Shown in pieces: positions 15,227 through 22,849 of a DNA stretch of 37,132 bases; the stretch's first letter is position 1, and every line of letters begins with the position of its first letter. The position numbers and the translations under genes were made by a program. The stretch lies in the NCBI GenBank assembly GCA_021846285.1, contig JAJZCB010000031.1, forward strand, positions 1 through 37,132, written 5' to 3'. Below the pieces are notes generated by a model, which had not been told where the DNA came from, ran no database searches, and worked only from the letters and a program-made list of their open reading frames with translations. The stretch comes from Bacillota bacterium (lineage in GTDB: Bacteria; Bacillota; Bacilli; Alicyclobacillales; SLC66).

Positions 15227-15931
15227 TCAAGAACGTGCGTTCCGAAATTCGAGCCCCAGATGCTGACGAAACGCATCCTTGCCAGCCTCTGTCACAACGA
15301 CGGTCCGCTTACTGGCGATGGTCGTTCCCGTGCCGCGCGTGAACCAACCGAGTTCAAACAAGCGGGCGGTGAGCCGCACGGAGAGGGGGCCGGCCAGATG
15401 TCCGGCGCGTTCCGTCCAGTCGATGTGAGTGGGGATAGACCGCTGGCCCGCGTCGCAGGGAACCCCGATCTCTTGCAGCCATGCCAGCCCCGCATCGGTG
15501 AGCCAGTATCCCGCTTCTTCTTGGTTCCAATAGCCGCGCCGGATACCGGCCTCCGTGACGGCTACACCCACGTAACCCGCCACATGGTCGTAACAGGTGC
15601 GCGCGTACTGCAAGGCCTTGCGCAGATCGGATTGACGCAAAGAGCGGATCGGTCCGGGCGGTGCGACGGAGGCGAGTGACTCCATGATCTGCGCAACATC
15701 GGAATTTGCAATGCGATAGTAACGGTGTCGTCCTTGCTGAACTACGGTGAGCAGACCGCCTGAGACCAATTGACCAAGGTGATCACTGGCGGTGGAGGGG
15801 GAGATCCCTGCCACTTGCGCAAGGTCACCGGCTGGCCAGGCTTGCCCATCCACCAAAGTCATGAGGATGGTCGCCCGCCTGGGATCGCCAATCAGTTGCG
15901 CGACTTTCGTGACCGGTTCATAGATATCCAT
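15227..15931 (-). CDS. ArsR-family transcriptional regulator with C-terminal domain (paralogue 2)
   Basis: A 234-residue paralogue of the regulator at 13753-14463: winged helix TKVAQLIGDPRRATILMTL, recognition helix SPSTASDHLGQLVSGGLL, wing QQGRHRYYRIANS, and the shared C-terminal signature SLRQSDLRKALQYARTCYDH followed by VAGYVGVAVTEAG. The start is ATG at 15931 with GAGGAGAT before it. It is divergent from the MFS pump gene; a palindrome (15967-15990) lies between them over the pump's -10 box, which suggests repression of the pump. Its 3' end faces the flavin-reductase-like gene, 18 bases away. Confidence 0.85.
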   Translation of the reverse strand: MDIYEPVTKVAQLIGDPRRATILMTLVDGQAWPAGDLAQVAGISPSTASDHLGQLVSGGLLTVVQQGRHRYYRIANSDVAQIMESLASVAPPGPIRSLRQSDLRKALQYARTCYDHVAGYVGVAVTEAGIRRGYWNQEEAGYWLTDAGLAWLQEIGVPCDAGQRSIPTHIDWTERAGHLAGPLSVRLTARLFELGWFTRGTGTTIASKRTVVVTEAGKDAFRQHLGLEFRNARS

Positions 15932-15966
15932 GCAACGTATCTCCTCGTTATTTTGTCATTTCGAGC

Positions 15967-15993
15967 GTAACCGAAGTTTCTGGCGGTTACAAT
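15967..15993 (+). promoter_or_regulatory. Palindromic operator over the -10 box of the MFS gene
   Basis: GTAACCG (15967-15973) and CGGTTAC (15984-15990) are perfect inverted 7-mers with a 10-base spacer. The right arm overlaps TACAAT (15988-15993), a plausible -10 for the MFS gene starting at 16020. The position between divergent arsR and pump genes fits an ArsR binding site. The paralogous divergent region also has GTTACAAT (14516-14523) but without a matching left arm. Confidence 0.6.
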
Positions 15994-16019
15994 CCCTATG
16001 ATTGCAAGGAGGTGCAAAC

Positions 16020-17384
16020 ATGAATCAGGCGCCAAGCTGGGAACGGGGCATTCTTTGGGTGGCGGGCTTGGGGCTCTTTCTCTCCACACTCGACACTGGG
16101 GTCATCAATATTGCGCTGCCCACGCTGCAGTCGGCGTGGAAGTCGTCTGTGCCGCAGGTGACGTGGACGGTAATCGTATACGCGATGTCGCTGACTGCGA
16201 CGATGATGCTTTGGGGTAGGTGGGCGGATCGCATCGGACGTGTGCGAATCTTCTTGTGGGGGCTGCTGTTCTTTGGTCTCTCGTCTGCCTTGTGCGGAGC
16301 GGCGTCATCACTCGCTATGCTGATCGCCGCACGCGCTGTACAAGGGATTGGCGCGGCAATGGTACAGGCTACGGCGGCGTCGCTTGTGACCACGACCATT
16401 GCGCCTGAGCGGCGCAGTGTGTCGCTGGGCGCCCTGGCGGTGTTTCAGGGCCTGGGACCGATTGCAGGTCCAAGCGTCGGTGGTCTGATCCTTTCGGTAC
16501 TCAGTTGGCGGTGGCTGTTCTGGATCAATCTACCCATCATCACGGTCACATGGTTCTATGGCTATCGGCTGCGTCACCGCGTGCCGCGTACACTGGGGAC
16601 CCATGCGCTCAACGTGACCGGGAACGCTTGGCTCGCATTTACTGTGCTCACGGTGCTGCTGGCGACCGACGGGAATGTGAACCCCGACATGCGTCTGCTT
16701 TGGGCGCTCCTGGCGATCGCGGGCGGGGTTTTGTTATGGCGGTGGGAGCGATCTAACCGGACGCCGATCATCCCGCGCACACTCTGGCGAAACTGCACCT
16801 TTGCGGCGTCACTCATCGGCATTATGGCAGTCGGCGGGGCGACGTCGCTCGGTTTCTTGATCCCCCCGTTTGTGCTCGAACGCGTGCAGCACATGTCTCC
16901 ATCCGCGGCAGGTTTGGTCAATATGGCGGCTCCTCTCGGCCTAATTCTGCTATCACGTGCGTCCGGGCGCTGGATCGTCCGTGTGGGGGCGATGCGACTT
17001 ACCGCTTTCGGCCTTCTTGTGATGGCAATCTCTTTCGGAGCGCTCGCAGTCCTATCCCCCCGCTCTTCGGCGCTTGTCATGGCCGAGCTGCTCTTTAGTT
17101 ACGGGATGGGGGCAGGGATCTTCTTCCCGAGTAATTTGTCCTCTCTACTCGGGGCGGCCGGGACGGATGTACAATCGACACTGGGTGCGGTGCAGAGGAT
17201 GGGGCTGAATCTCGGTACTGCTGTGGATACGTCGGTTGGGTCGAGTTTCCTGTCTCTTTCGCTGGTCCCCGCCACCTCGTTGTCGGTCGTCGGGGTGCGC
17301 TACGCTTGGACGTATGGGGCGTTGACCTTGGTGGTGGCTTTGGTTCTGGCGATTCGGGCCATTCGGGCCATGGCTTTCGAGTGA
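16020..17384 (+). CDS. MFS drug:H+ antiporter (DHA2/EmrB-QacA type)
   Basis: A 454-residue membrane transporter. The start of helix 1 carries the DHA2 signature FLSTLDTGVINIALPTL; motif A is seen as WGRWADRIGRVRIF between helices 2 and 3, then helix 4-5 with ARAVQGIGAAMVQATAAS and GPIAGPSVGGLILSVLSWRW (motif C, antiporter type) followed by FWINLPI. There are about 14 hydrophobic segments. It would export a toxic compound in exchange for protons. The start is ATG at 16020 with AGGAGGTG eight bases before it. It is divergent from its presumed regulator. Its last 23 bases recur at 22814-22836. Confidence 0.9.
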   Translation: MNQAPSWERGILWVAGLGLFLSTLDTGVINIALPTLQSAWKSSVPQVTWTVIVYAMSLTATMMLWGRWADRIGRVRIFLWGLLFFGLSSALCGAASSLAMLIAARAVQGIGAAMVQATAASLVTTTIAPERRSVSLGALAVFQGLGPIAGPSVGGLILSVLSWRWLFWINLPIITVTWFYGYRLRHRVPRTLGTHALNVTGNAWLAFTVLTVLLATDGNVNPDMRLLWALLAIAGGVLLWRWERSNRTPIIPRTLWRNCTFAASLIGIMAVGGATSLGFLIPPFVLERVQHMSPSAAGLVNMAAPLGLILLSRASGRWIVRVGAMRLTAFGLLVMAISFGALAVLSPRSSALVMAELLFSYGMGAGIFFPSNLSSLLGAAGTDVQSTLGAVQRMGLNLGTAVDTSVGSSFLSLSLVPATSLSVVGVRYAWTYGALTLVVALVLAIRAIRAMAFE

Positions 17385-17408
17385 ACAGAGAAGCGCAGTC
17401 ATACTTGC

Positions 17409-17445
17409 CGATTGTTGGCGGCGCGCAAGCGCCACGGAGGTCTAT
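17409..17445 (+). repeat. Palindromic repeat element, copy 1
   Basis: A 37-base element containing TTGTTGGCGGCGCGCAAGCG followed by CCACGGAGGTCTAT. A second copy of 36 bases lies at 31386-31421 (about 80% alike by eye). The centre can fold (GGCGC...GCGCC). It lies 25 bases after the MFS stop, where REP-type elements are often found. Confidence 0.55.
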
Positions 17446-17490
17446 CCGGATACGGGTGCCGCGTTGCCGCCGACTATGGCCCCTTGCTTG

Positions 17491-17542
17491 CCGTATGCTG
17501 CAGTTCTCTTGAGCTGTATAATGGACTCAGGCGAGCACTGAG
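17491..17542 (+). repeat. 52-bp promoter repeat, copy B
   Basis: Same length, ends and spacing as copy A at 10069-10120, including CCGTATGCTG at the left and TATAATGGACTCAGGCGAGC plus ACTGAG at the right. TATAAT lies at 17517-17522. Immediately after the shared CTGAG the two copies diverge: here the sequence continues directly into the C-terminal part of an antitoxin frame, without its start codon. Confidence 0.85.
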
Positions 17543-17680
17543 CTTCAAGCCGATGAATCAGACTCCATGGCGCCCGAAGTGCAGGCAGATCCTGAGCTTC
17601 GAGAGATGACCGAAAGCAGCAGAAGCGCATACCAAAAAGGCGATGTGACGACAACTGTCGAGTTTCTCAAATCCTTTTCC
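17543..17680 (+). pseudogene. C-terminal fragment of an antitoxin
   Basis: An open frame without a proper start encodes LQADESDS, then EVQADPELREMTESSRSAYQ and KGDVTTTVEFLKSF. The pattern DPELRE, about ten residues, then (E/K)G, then TT and a final hydrophobic helix is shared with the intact antitoxin at 584-856, so this is the tail of a TA antitoxin. It follows directly on promoter repeat copy B, its N-terminal part having been lost; the missing part may be the fragment at 10133-10237. No toxin gene follows. Confidence 0.6.
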
Positions 17681-17763
17681 TGTCGTGAGCGGATCGCCAG
17701 GCTTAGCTCTCCACAGTCCGAATATCTTGGCAGAACAGCCCCAACGAAGAGGAGCGTTGTACC

Positions 17764-20670
17764 ATGCAAGTCACCTTTCTCGGCGGCGCCGACATTGGCG
17801 CCACCTGCCTTTGGTTTCGGACACAACAGGCGCAGTGGCTCGTTGACGCCGGCGCTCGCATGGACGAGCAAAACCCGCTCCCGGATCTGGCCGTCCTGGA
17901 ACGGGACCAGGCTCACATCCAGGCCATCTTCATCACCCACGCCCATCACGACCACATTGGCGCGCTGCCGACCGTTTCCCACCTGTACCCGGATGCACCG
18001 GTTTTCATGACGGCGCCCACGGCAGACATCGCACGGATCATGTTGCAGGATGCCTTGCGGCTGGGGGAGGCCGAAGGGAAGACGGCCCTTTTCACGGAGG
18101 CGCAGCTGATCGCCCTGTGGGATCGTGTGCGCATCCTCCCGCAGGATCGCACGCTGGAGTGGAACGACATCCAGATTGCAACGTACACCGCCGGCCATAT
18201 TCTCGGGGCGGTGTCCATCGGCTTTGCGACAGACGAAGGACGGGTCCTGTTCACCGGAGACGTGTCGATCACACCGGGCCGACTGATCGGAGGAGCGCAT
18301 ATCGCCAAAGGGGACACGTACGATGTGGTGATTACGGAATCGACGTACGGAGCGCGTCTGCACGATTCGCGAGCGTTGCAAGAACGCGCGCTCGTCGAGC
18401 AGGTGTCCCAGGTGATCGAGGGCGGGGGATTCGTTCTGATCCCCGCATTCGCCGTCGGGCGGGCGCAAGAAGTGCTGATGATTCTGCTGGACGCCATGGC
18501 GCACAATCGGTCTATTCCCAAATTCCCGATCGTGGTGGATGGCTTGGTGCGCTCGATCTGTCCGGTGTACGAATCCTATCCGCACCTGCTGCGCGGCCCG
18601 GCCAAGCGCAAGCTGCATGAAAGAGGCCGCCTGTTCCCGCTTGACGACGTCCAGTTCATTCGTCGCGGGGAAGAACGGCAGCAGGTTCTTCAGGGCAAGC
18701 CGGCTTGTATCATCAGTTCGTCCGGCATGCTGAGCGGCGGTCCGTCCGTGCAGTATGCGCAGGGTATCATGGGAAACGAACAAAACGCGGTCTTTTTGTG
18801 TGGCTACCAGGACGAGGAGTCTCCGGGCCGGCAACTGCTTCGGCTCGTCGAGCAACCCGTCGGGGAACGGCGCTGGATCCTGCCGGACCGGGTCGTCCCC
18901 GTGAAGGGGCGCGTCGAATTGTATGGCTTGTCCGCTCATGCTGACCGCCGCGAACTGGCCCAGTTGGTCCAACAGGTCGAACCGGAAGCGGTCTGGCTGG
19001 TGCATGGCGATGACGAGGCGAAGCAGGGTCTAAAGCGGGAACTGGCTTCGTGTGTCGTGCAGATACCCCGCGTTGGCGACACGTTGCAAGTCGTCCCAAA
19101 AACCCGAAGAAAGCCGATACGCGGACTCGTTCGACCCGGACAGATTGCGTTATGCGTATGGGAAGATTCGCTGGCGTTGGGCGTAATTCGAGCCATCGAG
19201 GGGGAGAAGGTCGCCATTGAGCAGTGGAATCAAACGGTAATCCAAGCGGAGAGTGCCGATGTATTGGAAACGCTGGGGCGTGTGCCTTCCGGTGAACTTC
19301 CTGATCGCTATCTGCTTGGTCTGTGGGAAGCGGCAGAAGCCAGCGCGGCGGAGAATCGCTTGTACGGATACCGGCCGACTGAACGCATTGCATACCACAT
19401 AGCTCGACACCGCGGCATGGTCGTGCCCCCGGATGCCACAGGACAGGATTGGATCGCGCAGAAGTTGGAACCTTACGGACTGCGTAAGATCGAAGCGGAT
19501 CGTCAGAACAAACAGCACCGGGTGTTTCTGGCTTTTCCCTGGGCGATTCCATTGGATCTGCGCAAACAGGTCGAAGATCGCGCTTGGAACGGATGGCCGT
19601 ACCGCATTGAACCGTTTGTTCACGCACCGACGCTGATTCACCACGTCGAACGGGTGTTGCAAAAGCAGGGTGTCGCGGTGACCGTTGGCGGACCACAACT
19701 GTTTACAGACGAACAACGCATCGTCATGCCCGTGTATGGCAAAATGTCGGATGCGGTTCGTTCCGCGGTGGAGACCGAGTTGACACAGACGGTTGGCGGT
19801 GCGGTCTCGTTGCAAATGAAAGCCGCGTCGCCGACCGCTTCGACACGCGTGGAGCAAAACGATGCCATGCGGGCCGCCAAGGCGCTCCTGCCGGAATCCT
19901 TTCACGTGTCCAAAGTTGGCGTGGATCCGGCGGCCGGAGTTCTTCGGGTCATCGTGTGGTTCCCGGACGCGGTGATCAACACCCCCGAGGCCAAGGCATG
20001 TGAAGAGCATATTGTACGCGAAACCGGTTGGCGCGTCGAGTGGGCCACGACCACCAACCAGACGCAACTCTCGATCGCAGCCCAGACATGCATCGAGAAC
20101 GCGGGCGGACGCGTGCTGGCTCAACCATCCCTGCATCCGGCTCACAAATCGGTGGAGGTCAGGACGGACGGGATTGGCCCGGCTTGGGAAGCGGCGAAAA
20201 CAGCGTTTCATAGGGAGACCGGATGGGAATTGCGGCTTCGTTCGACGGACGAAAGCAGTGGACAAGACCACCCGGCAAAACCCGGTGCGATGACGATGCA
20301 CGATGCGTTAACGTGGATCGAGCACGAGGCGAAGCAACGAAACATTGCACTATATCGCAAGTCCTGGTATGGGGATCGTGTGGAACTGGGATTCTTAACT
20401 CCGGAATTGGGGAACACCCATGGTGAATGGCTGAAGGCGTGCTTCAAACAGATCGGCGTCCCGGTGCAGGTGGCGCAAAGTGTCAACCAGCAAGCCCTCA
20501 TGGCGCTCGTCGATCACTTGCTGCGCAAGGCGGACATCCCCATGAGCGCCCAACCCAGTGTGTTTTTGGCGGACAAAACCGTGGCGGTGCGAATCCCCGG
20601 AGAGATCCCCGCGGCGGTGCAGGAAGTTTTCTATGCACAAACCGCCGGATGGACGTTGCGGGTCCGATAG
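17764..20670 (+). CDS. MBL-fold/beta-CASP ribonuclease-like protein with six C-terminal repeats
   Basis: A 968-residue protein. Residues 1-445 are a metallo-beta-lactamase/beta-CASP nuclease of the CPSF73-like type: GGADIGATC, motif 2 THAHHDHIG (58-66), motif 3 His in AGHILGAV (H145), motif 4 FTGD (D166), beta-CASP motif A TESTYG (191-196), motif B PAFAVGRAQE (227-236), GLSAHAD (H392) and LVHGD (H414). Such enzymes are RNases acting by endo- or exo-cleavage. Residues about 450-530 form a linker domain (KPIRGLVRPGQIALC). Residues about 560-968 consist of six units of 60-75 residues, each helix, beta-hairpin, helix, ending in (T/N)-G-W or similar; units 3, 4 and 6 end ETGWRVEW, ETGWELRL, TAGWTLRV. 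The role of the repeats is unknown; RNA binding by KH-like folds is a guess. The start is ATG at 17764 after a weak GAGGAGCG site. Confidence 0.85.
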   Translation: MQVTFLGGADIGATCLWFRTQQAQWLVDAGARMDEQNPLPDLAVLERDQAHIQAIFITHAHHDHIGALPTVSHLYPDAPVFMTAPTADIARIMLQDALRLGEAEGKTALFTEAQLIALWDRVRILPQDRTLEWNDIQIATYTAGHILGAVSIGFATDEGRVLFTGDVSITPGRLIGGAHIAKGDTYDVVITESTYGARLHDSRALQERALVEQVSQVIEGGGFVLIPAFAVGRAQEVLMILLDAMAHNRSIPKFPIVVDGLVRSICPVYESYPHLLRGPAKRKLHERGRLFPLDDVQFIRRGEERQQVLQGKPACIISSSGMLSGGPSVQYAQGIMGNEQNAVFLCGYQDEESPGRQLLRLVEQPVGERRWILPDRVVPVKGRVELYGLSAHADRRELAQLVQQVEPEAVWLVHGDDEAKQGLKRELASCVVQIPRVGDTLQVVPKTRRKPIRGLVRPGQIALCVWEDSLALGVIRAIEGEKVAIEQWNQTVIQAESADVLETLGRVPSGELPDRYLLGLWEAAEASAAENRLYGYRPTERIAYHIARHRGMVVPPDATGQDWIAQKLEPYGLRKIEADRQNKQHRVFLAFPWAIPLDLRKQVEDRAWNGWPYRIEPFVHAPTLIHHVERVLQKQGVAVTVGGPQLFTDEQRIVMPVYGKMSDAVRSAVETELTQTVGGAVSLQMKAASPTASTRVEQNDAMRAAKALLPESFHVSKVGVDPAAGVLRVIVWFPDAVINTPEAKACEEHIVRETGWRVEWATTTNQTQLSIAAQTCIENAGGRVLAQPSLHPAHKSVEVRTDGIGPAWEAAKTAFHRETGWELRLRSTDESSGQDHPAKPGAMTMHDALTWIEHEAKQRNIALYRKSWYGDRVELGFLTPELGNTHGEWLKACFKQIGVPVQVAQSVNQQALMALVDHLLRKADIPMSAQPSVFLADKTVAVRIPGEIPAAVQEVFYAQTAGWTLRVR

Positions 20671-20688
20671 ACGCACGTTCGGGATGTG

Positions 20689-20717
20689 TTGCAGTTTCAC
20701 ATTTCAAATGGGATAAT
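20689..20717 (+). promoter_or_regulatory. Sigma-A-type promoter of the RelE-type TA operon
   Basis: TTGCAG (20689-20694), a 17-base spacer and GATAAT (20712-20717), 43 bases before the GTG start of the antitoxin gene. Both hexamers are one or two bases from consensus and the spacing is ideal. Confidence 0.7.
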
Positions 20718-20760
20718 GAATCAAGAATGAATGGAAGACTGTTTCGGGAGGAGAACAAGC

Positions 20761-21138
20761 GTGAAAACGGCAATGCGTGCAGACCATCTGAAATTTCTGA
20801 AGGAGCGGGTGTTAAATATTCAGGATATCACCCGAAGCAAGAAGCTGACACAGATTTTGGATTCCTATGCAGAACGGGTTAGCGATGAGGTTTTCGTGAT
20901 TCAAAATGATCGAAAGAAGGATGCGCGGGCCGTCATCGCGGACCTGGAGTACTTTGAGGAACTGTTGATGTACCGGGAGGCTGTAGAGCAAGCCATCGAT
21001 GACGGGATGGATGAAGTGGCGAGAGAACGAAAGGATGCCATAGCGGATATTCCCCTGGGACAGGTCGTGGCGGGTCTCGATTTGGATGTGGATCGAATTG
21101 TCGCGATGAGTGAAGACTTTGCCAAAGATGAGGATTGA
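20761..21138 (+). CDS. Phd/YefM-like antitoxin of a RelE-type pair
   Basis: A 125-residue protein. The central part, NIQDITRSKKLTQILDSYAE, then EVFVIQNDRKKDARAVIADL and EYFEELLMYREAVEQA, has the pattern of Phd/YefM antitoxins (T-x-x-R--L-x-x-ILD, then V-I-x-x-N-x-x-x-xAVI). An acidic C-terminal tail follows (ERKDAIADIPLGQV, then SEDFAKDED). The start is GTG at 20761 with GGGAGGAG before it; the longer frame from 20731 lacks a site. The promoter is at 20689. The toxin follows after three bases. It should bind the toxin and autorepress. Confidence 0.8.
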   Translation: MKTAMRADHLKFLKERVLNIQDITRSKKLTQILDSYAERVSDEVFVIQNDRKKDARAVIADLEYFEELLMYREAVEQAIDDGMDEVARERKDAIADIPLGQVVAGLDLDVDRIVAMSEDFAKDED

Positions 21139-21141
21139 ACG

Positions 21142-21525
21142 ATGGAATTCGAGTCGATGATTGTTTCGCTATTTGACGAGTACCGAGTGACGGTGCATTT
21201 CGGTCGTGATGCGCGGAATGACTTTCTTTCGTTTGATCCCAATATACAGGAAACCATTTTGGCTTTGATTCGCGCCCGCGCCATGCGAGGCCCCTTGTGC
21301 AAGCCGAAGGGGATTGGAGAACCGCTTCACGGAGAATTGCACGGGTTTGTGAGGATCAAACCCAAGCACCTTGGATTGCGGATTGTATATCGGCCCGTTC
21401 AGAAAGACGAAACGGTGATGATGGAAATCATCGCAATTGGCCCGAGAGATAAGGATCAAGTGTATCGGCGGGCGGCTCGAAGGATCGCACAATTTGCAGA
21501 AGAAATGGCTCGTAGAAAAGAATAG
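21142..21525 (+). CDS. RelE/ParE-like toxin
   Basis: A 127-residue basic protein with the order strand-helix-helix-strands of the RelE superfamily: YRVTVHFGRDARNDFLSFD, a helix IQETILALIRARAMRG, GEPLHGELHGFVRIK, LGLRIVYRPVQ, then VMMEIIAIGPRDKDQVYR, where the GxRDKxxVY signature is typical of RelE. It cuts mRNA in the ribosome in known relatives. It starts three bases after the antitoxin stop. The extended C-terminus (RRAARRIAQFAEEMARRKE) is longer than in E. coli RelE but common in Bacillota homologues. Confidence 0.85.
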   Translation: MEFESMIVSLFDEYRVTVHFGRDARNDFLSFDPNIQETILALIRARAMRGPLCKPKGIGEPLHGELHGFVRIKPKHLGLRIVYRPVQKDETVMMEIIAIGPRDKDQVYRRAARRIAQFAEEMARRKE

Positions 21526-21559
21526 CCTTGATTACGTTCCCCAAACCCTCTGTGGTTGA

Positions 21560-21740
21560 GAAGACCAATGAGGAAAAGCGGAACCCGTGTCTCTGCATCT
21601 CTTCGATGTGCTGCGTGCACCAACATGGCTTCGGTGCTATCGCACTTAGGGCACCGAAATCCTTCCTTCCAACGCAATTGAATCAGATGCTCTTCACACG
21701 CAGATTCTTCTGAGAAGTAGGGATGGGTTGCGTGAAGCAT
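21560..21740 (-). pseudogene. N-terminal remnant of a zinc-ribbon transposase (IS1595-like)
   Basis: The minus strand encodes FSEESACEEHLIQLRWKEGF followed by RCPKCDSTEA, the usual opening of IS1595-type transposases (F-x-x-E-x-x-C-x-x-x-L-x-x-x-R-W-x-x-G-x-x-CPxC). The second zinc knuckle and the DDE/DDN catalytic domain are missing, and the following codons appear to be in the wrong frame. Terminal inverted repeats were not found. Only the first 50-60 codons of an insertion sequence survive. Confidence 0.65.
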
Positions 21741-21904
21741 TATTTTTTCATAGTGATCGATCGTAAGGTGATTTGGCCAGAGTCAATACAAGTTGAAGCT
21801 GCTTTCGTTTCGAAGTCCTCATTTGACCCCAGAAGAAACCTCAGCCGGCCCCTTAGCAAACTGTTGGTTCTTTTCGTGCCGGACGATTTCATAGTTTCTC
21901 ATGA

Positions 21905-22282
21905 TTAGGCGAGAATAGAACGCACATTAGTGACCACATGTTGGTAGAAATTTGATGTCGGGTCCACTTTACCAATGACCACGGCATTTCTCGCGTTCAG
22001 GTCGAGGGACTTTGCTTGATCAGTGAGCACGACACCGCTCAGTTCCGTGAACGGAACTCTGGGATGGGTCGTGTCGACCCCCGAGGGAACCGTAACCTCG
22101 AAAGGATAATGCTTTTCTTGTGTCGTAACAGGAACGATCATCGCAAATTTAGAATTTTCCGGATCAATAAGTCCGTCCGACAGTACAATTGCGGCGCGCC
22201 AGCCGTTTTGTTCGTGTTCCCGCGTCGGGTGCATATTCAACCATACGACGCTCCCACGTTCCACATGTCCTGTGAGCGCCAT
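21905..22282 (-). CDS. mazF: MazF/PemK-family endoribonuclease toxin
   Basis: A 125-residue MazF-type mRNA interferase: RGSVVWLNMHPTREHEQNGW (first strands with the conserved Arg-rich loop), RAAIVLSDG, MIVPVTTQEKHYPFEVTVPS, and the C-terminal SGVVLTDQAKSLDLNARNAV (the DQ-x-x-S-x-D motif with the catalytic Arg). Members cleave single-stranded mRNA at short motifs. The start ATG shares one base with the antitoxin stop (TAATG), so translation is coupled. It is complete. Confidence 0.9.
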   Translation of the reverse strand: MALTGHVERGSVVWLNMHPTREHEQNGWRAAIVLSDGLIDPENSKFAMIVPVTTQEKHYPFEVTVPSGVDTTHPRVPFTELSGVVLTDQAKSLDLNARNAVVIGKVDPTSNFYQHVVTNVRSILA

Positions 22283-22551
22283 TAAATGATCTCATCCCCC
22301 GTTGGATCGCTAAAGATCTCTTCGTGAGCAACCATATCCGGCTTGCATTTCGCGCGGAGCATCAGGAAATGTTTACGCAGGGCTTCTTGATTGTCGGCGG
22401 ATGGGAATGCCGGGCGCAGAAGGACTTCTTTGTTCTCAGTGACGTACATTTCAATCTCTGATCCGTCGGCGAATTGTACTAGCTCAGAAACGTCTTGAGG
22501 GATGCGGACGGCCAAGCTATTGCCCCACTTACGTACGGTTGCAGTTGTCAC
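22282..22551 (-). CDS. mazE: MazE-like AbrB-fold antitoxin
   Basis: An 89-residue protein with a SpoVT/AbrB swapped-hairpin N-terminus: TTATVRKWGNSLAVRIPQDV (the K-W-G-N-S-x-x-x-R-I-P signature of MazE), LVQFADGSEIEMYVTENKEV, LLRPAF. An acidic tail that blocks MazF follows (AHEEIFSDPTGDEII). The start is GTG at 22551 with AAAGGAT upstream; a longer frame to 22818 belongs to a neighbouring pseudogene. A palindrome at 22608-22626 is the likely operator. It is operonic with mazF. Confidence 0.85.
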   Translation of the reverse strand: MTTATVRKWGNSLAVRIPQDVSELVQFADGSEIEMYVTENKEVLLRPAFPSADNQEALRKHFLMLRAKCKPDMVAHEEIFSDPTGDEII

Positions 22552-22607
22552 ATAGACCGATCCTTTCTTTTCTTCTTGACTCAATAGTACCACGACCTTC
22601 CGGTTTC

Positions 22608-22626
22608 GTATATACCCAGTGTATAC
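22608..22626 (-). promoter_or_regulatory. Palindromic operator candidate of mazEF
   Basis: GTATATACCCAGTGTATAC is an inverted repeat of two 8-base arms (one mismatch) around CCA, 57-75 bases upstream of the mazE start. On the minus strand it contains TATACA, which may be part of a -10 box. AbrB-type antitoxins typically bind such AT-rich palindromes to repress their own operon. Confidence 0.5.
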
Positions 22627-22656
22627 ATGAGTGGAAAACTTCATAGGACAAATAAG

Positions 22657-22815
22657 ACGGCCATTCGTCGGCACGCAAACATCCACGTCGGAGAAATTCG
22701 TCTGCTGATTGTATGGCAGGAATGTGCAATTCACGGAGGTCATCCATGCACATCGTAGGAATACCAGAAAACTCACTGATGATCTCTGCGGTGGCCATCG
22801 CTTTGCTTTCGGAGC
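22657..22815 (-). pseudogene. Internally deleted partial copy of the histidine phosphatase gene
   Basis: About 130 bases from 22685 match 12340-12473 with roughly nine differences. The translated piece includes ESKAMATAEIISEFSGIPTM and DDLRELHIPAIQS, identical to the intact gene. After FLRR the copy jumps to LRADEW, equivalent to LRVDEW near the end of the intact protein: about 170 bases are missing, with GACG at both sides of the junction. The N-terminal third with the RHA motif is absent, so the product cannot be an enzyme. Confidence 0.85.
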
Positions 22816-22836
22816 CATGGCTTTCGAGTGAACAGA
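22814..22836 (+). repeat. 23-bp exact copy of the end of the MFS gene
   Basis: Bases 22814-22836 are identical to 17367-17389, which include the last codons and stop of the MFS pump gene. The piece is joined directly to the degenerate phosphatase copy. Next to it is a short direct repeat (ACAGACAGG twice, 22832-22850). Confidence 0.8.
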
Positions 22837-22849
22837 CAGGTACAGACAG

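Noticed and set aside
17545-20301. Long minus-strand frames opposite the beta-CASP gene
   Set aside because: They are antisense shadows of a clearly coding strand, with no family motifs and no ribosome-binding sites.
21723-21908. A 61-codon plus-strand frame between the transposase scrap and mazF
   Set aside because: No ribosome-binding site, no family resemblance, and composition like random sequence.
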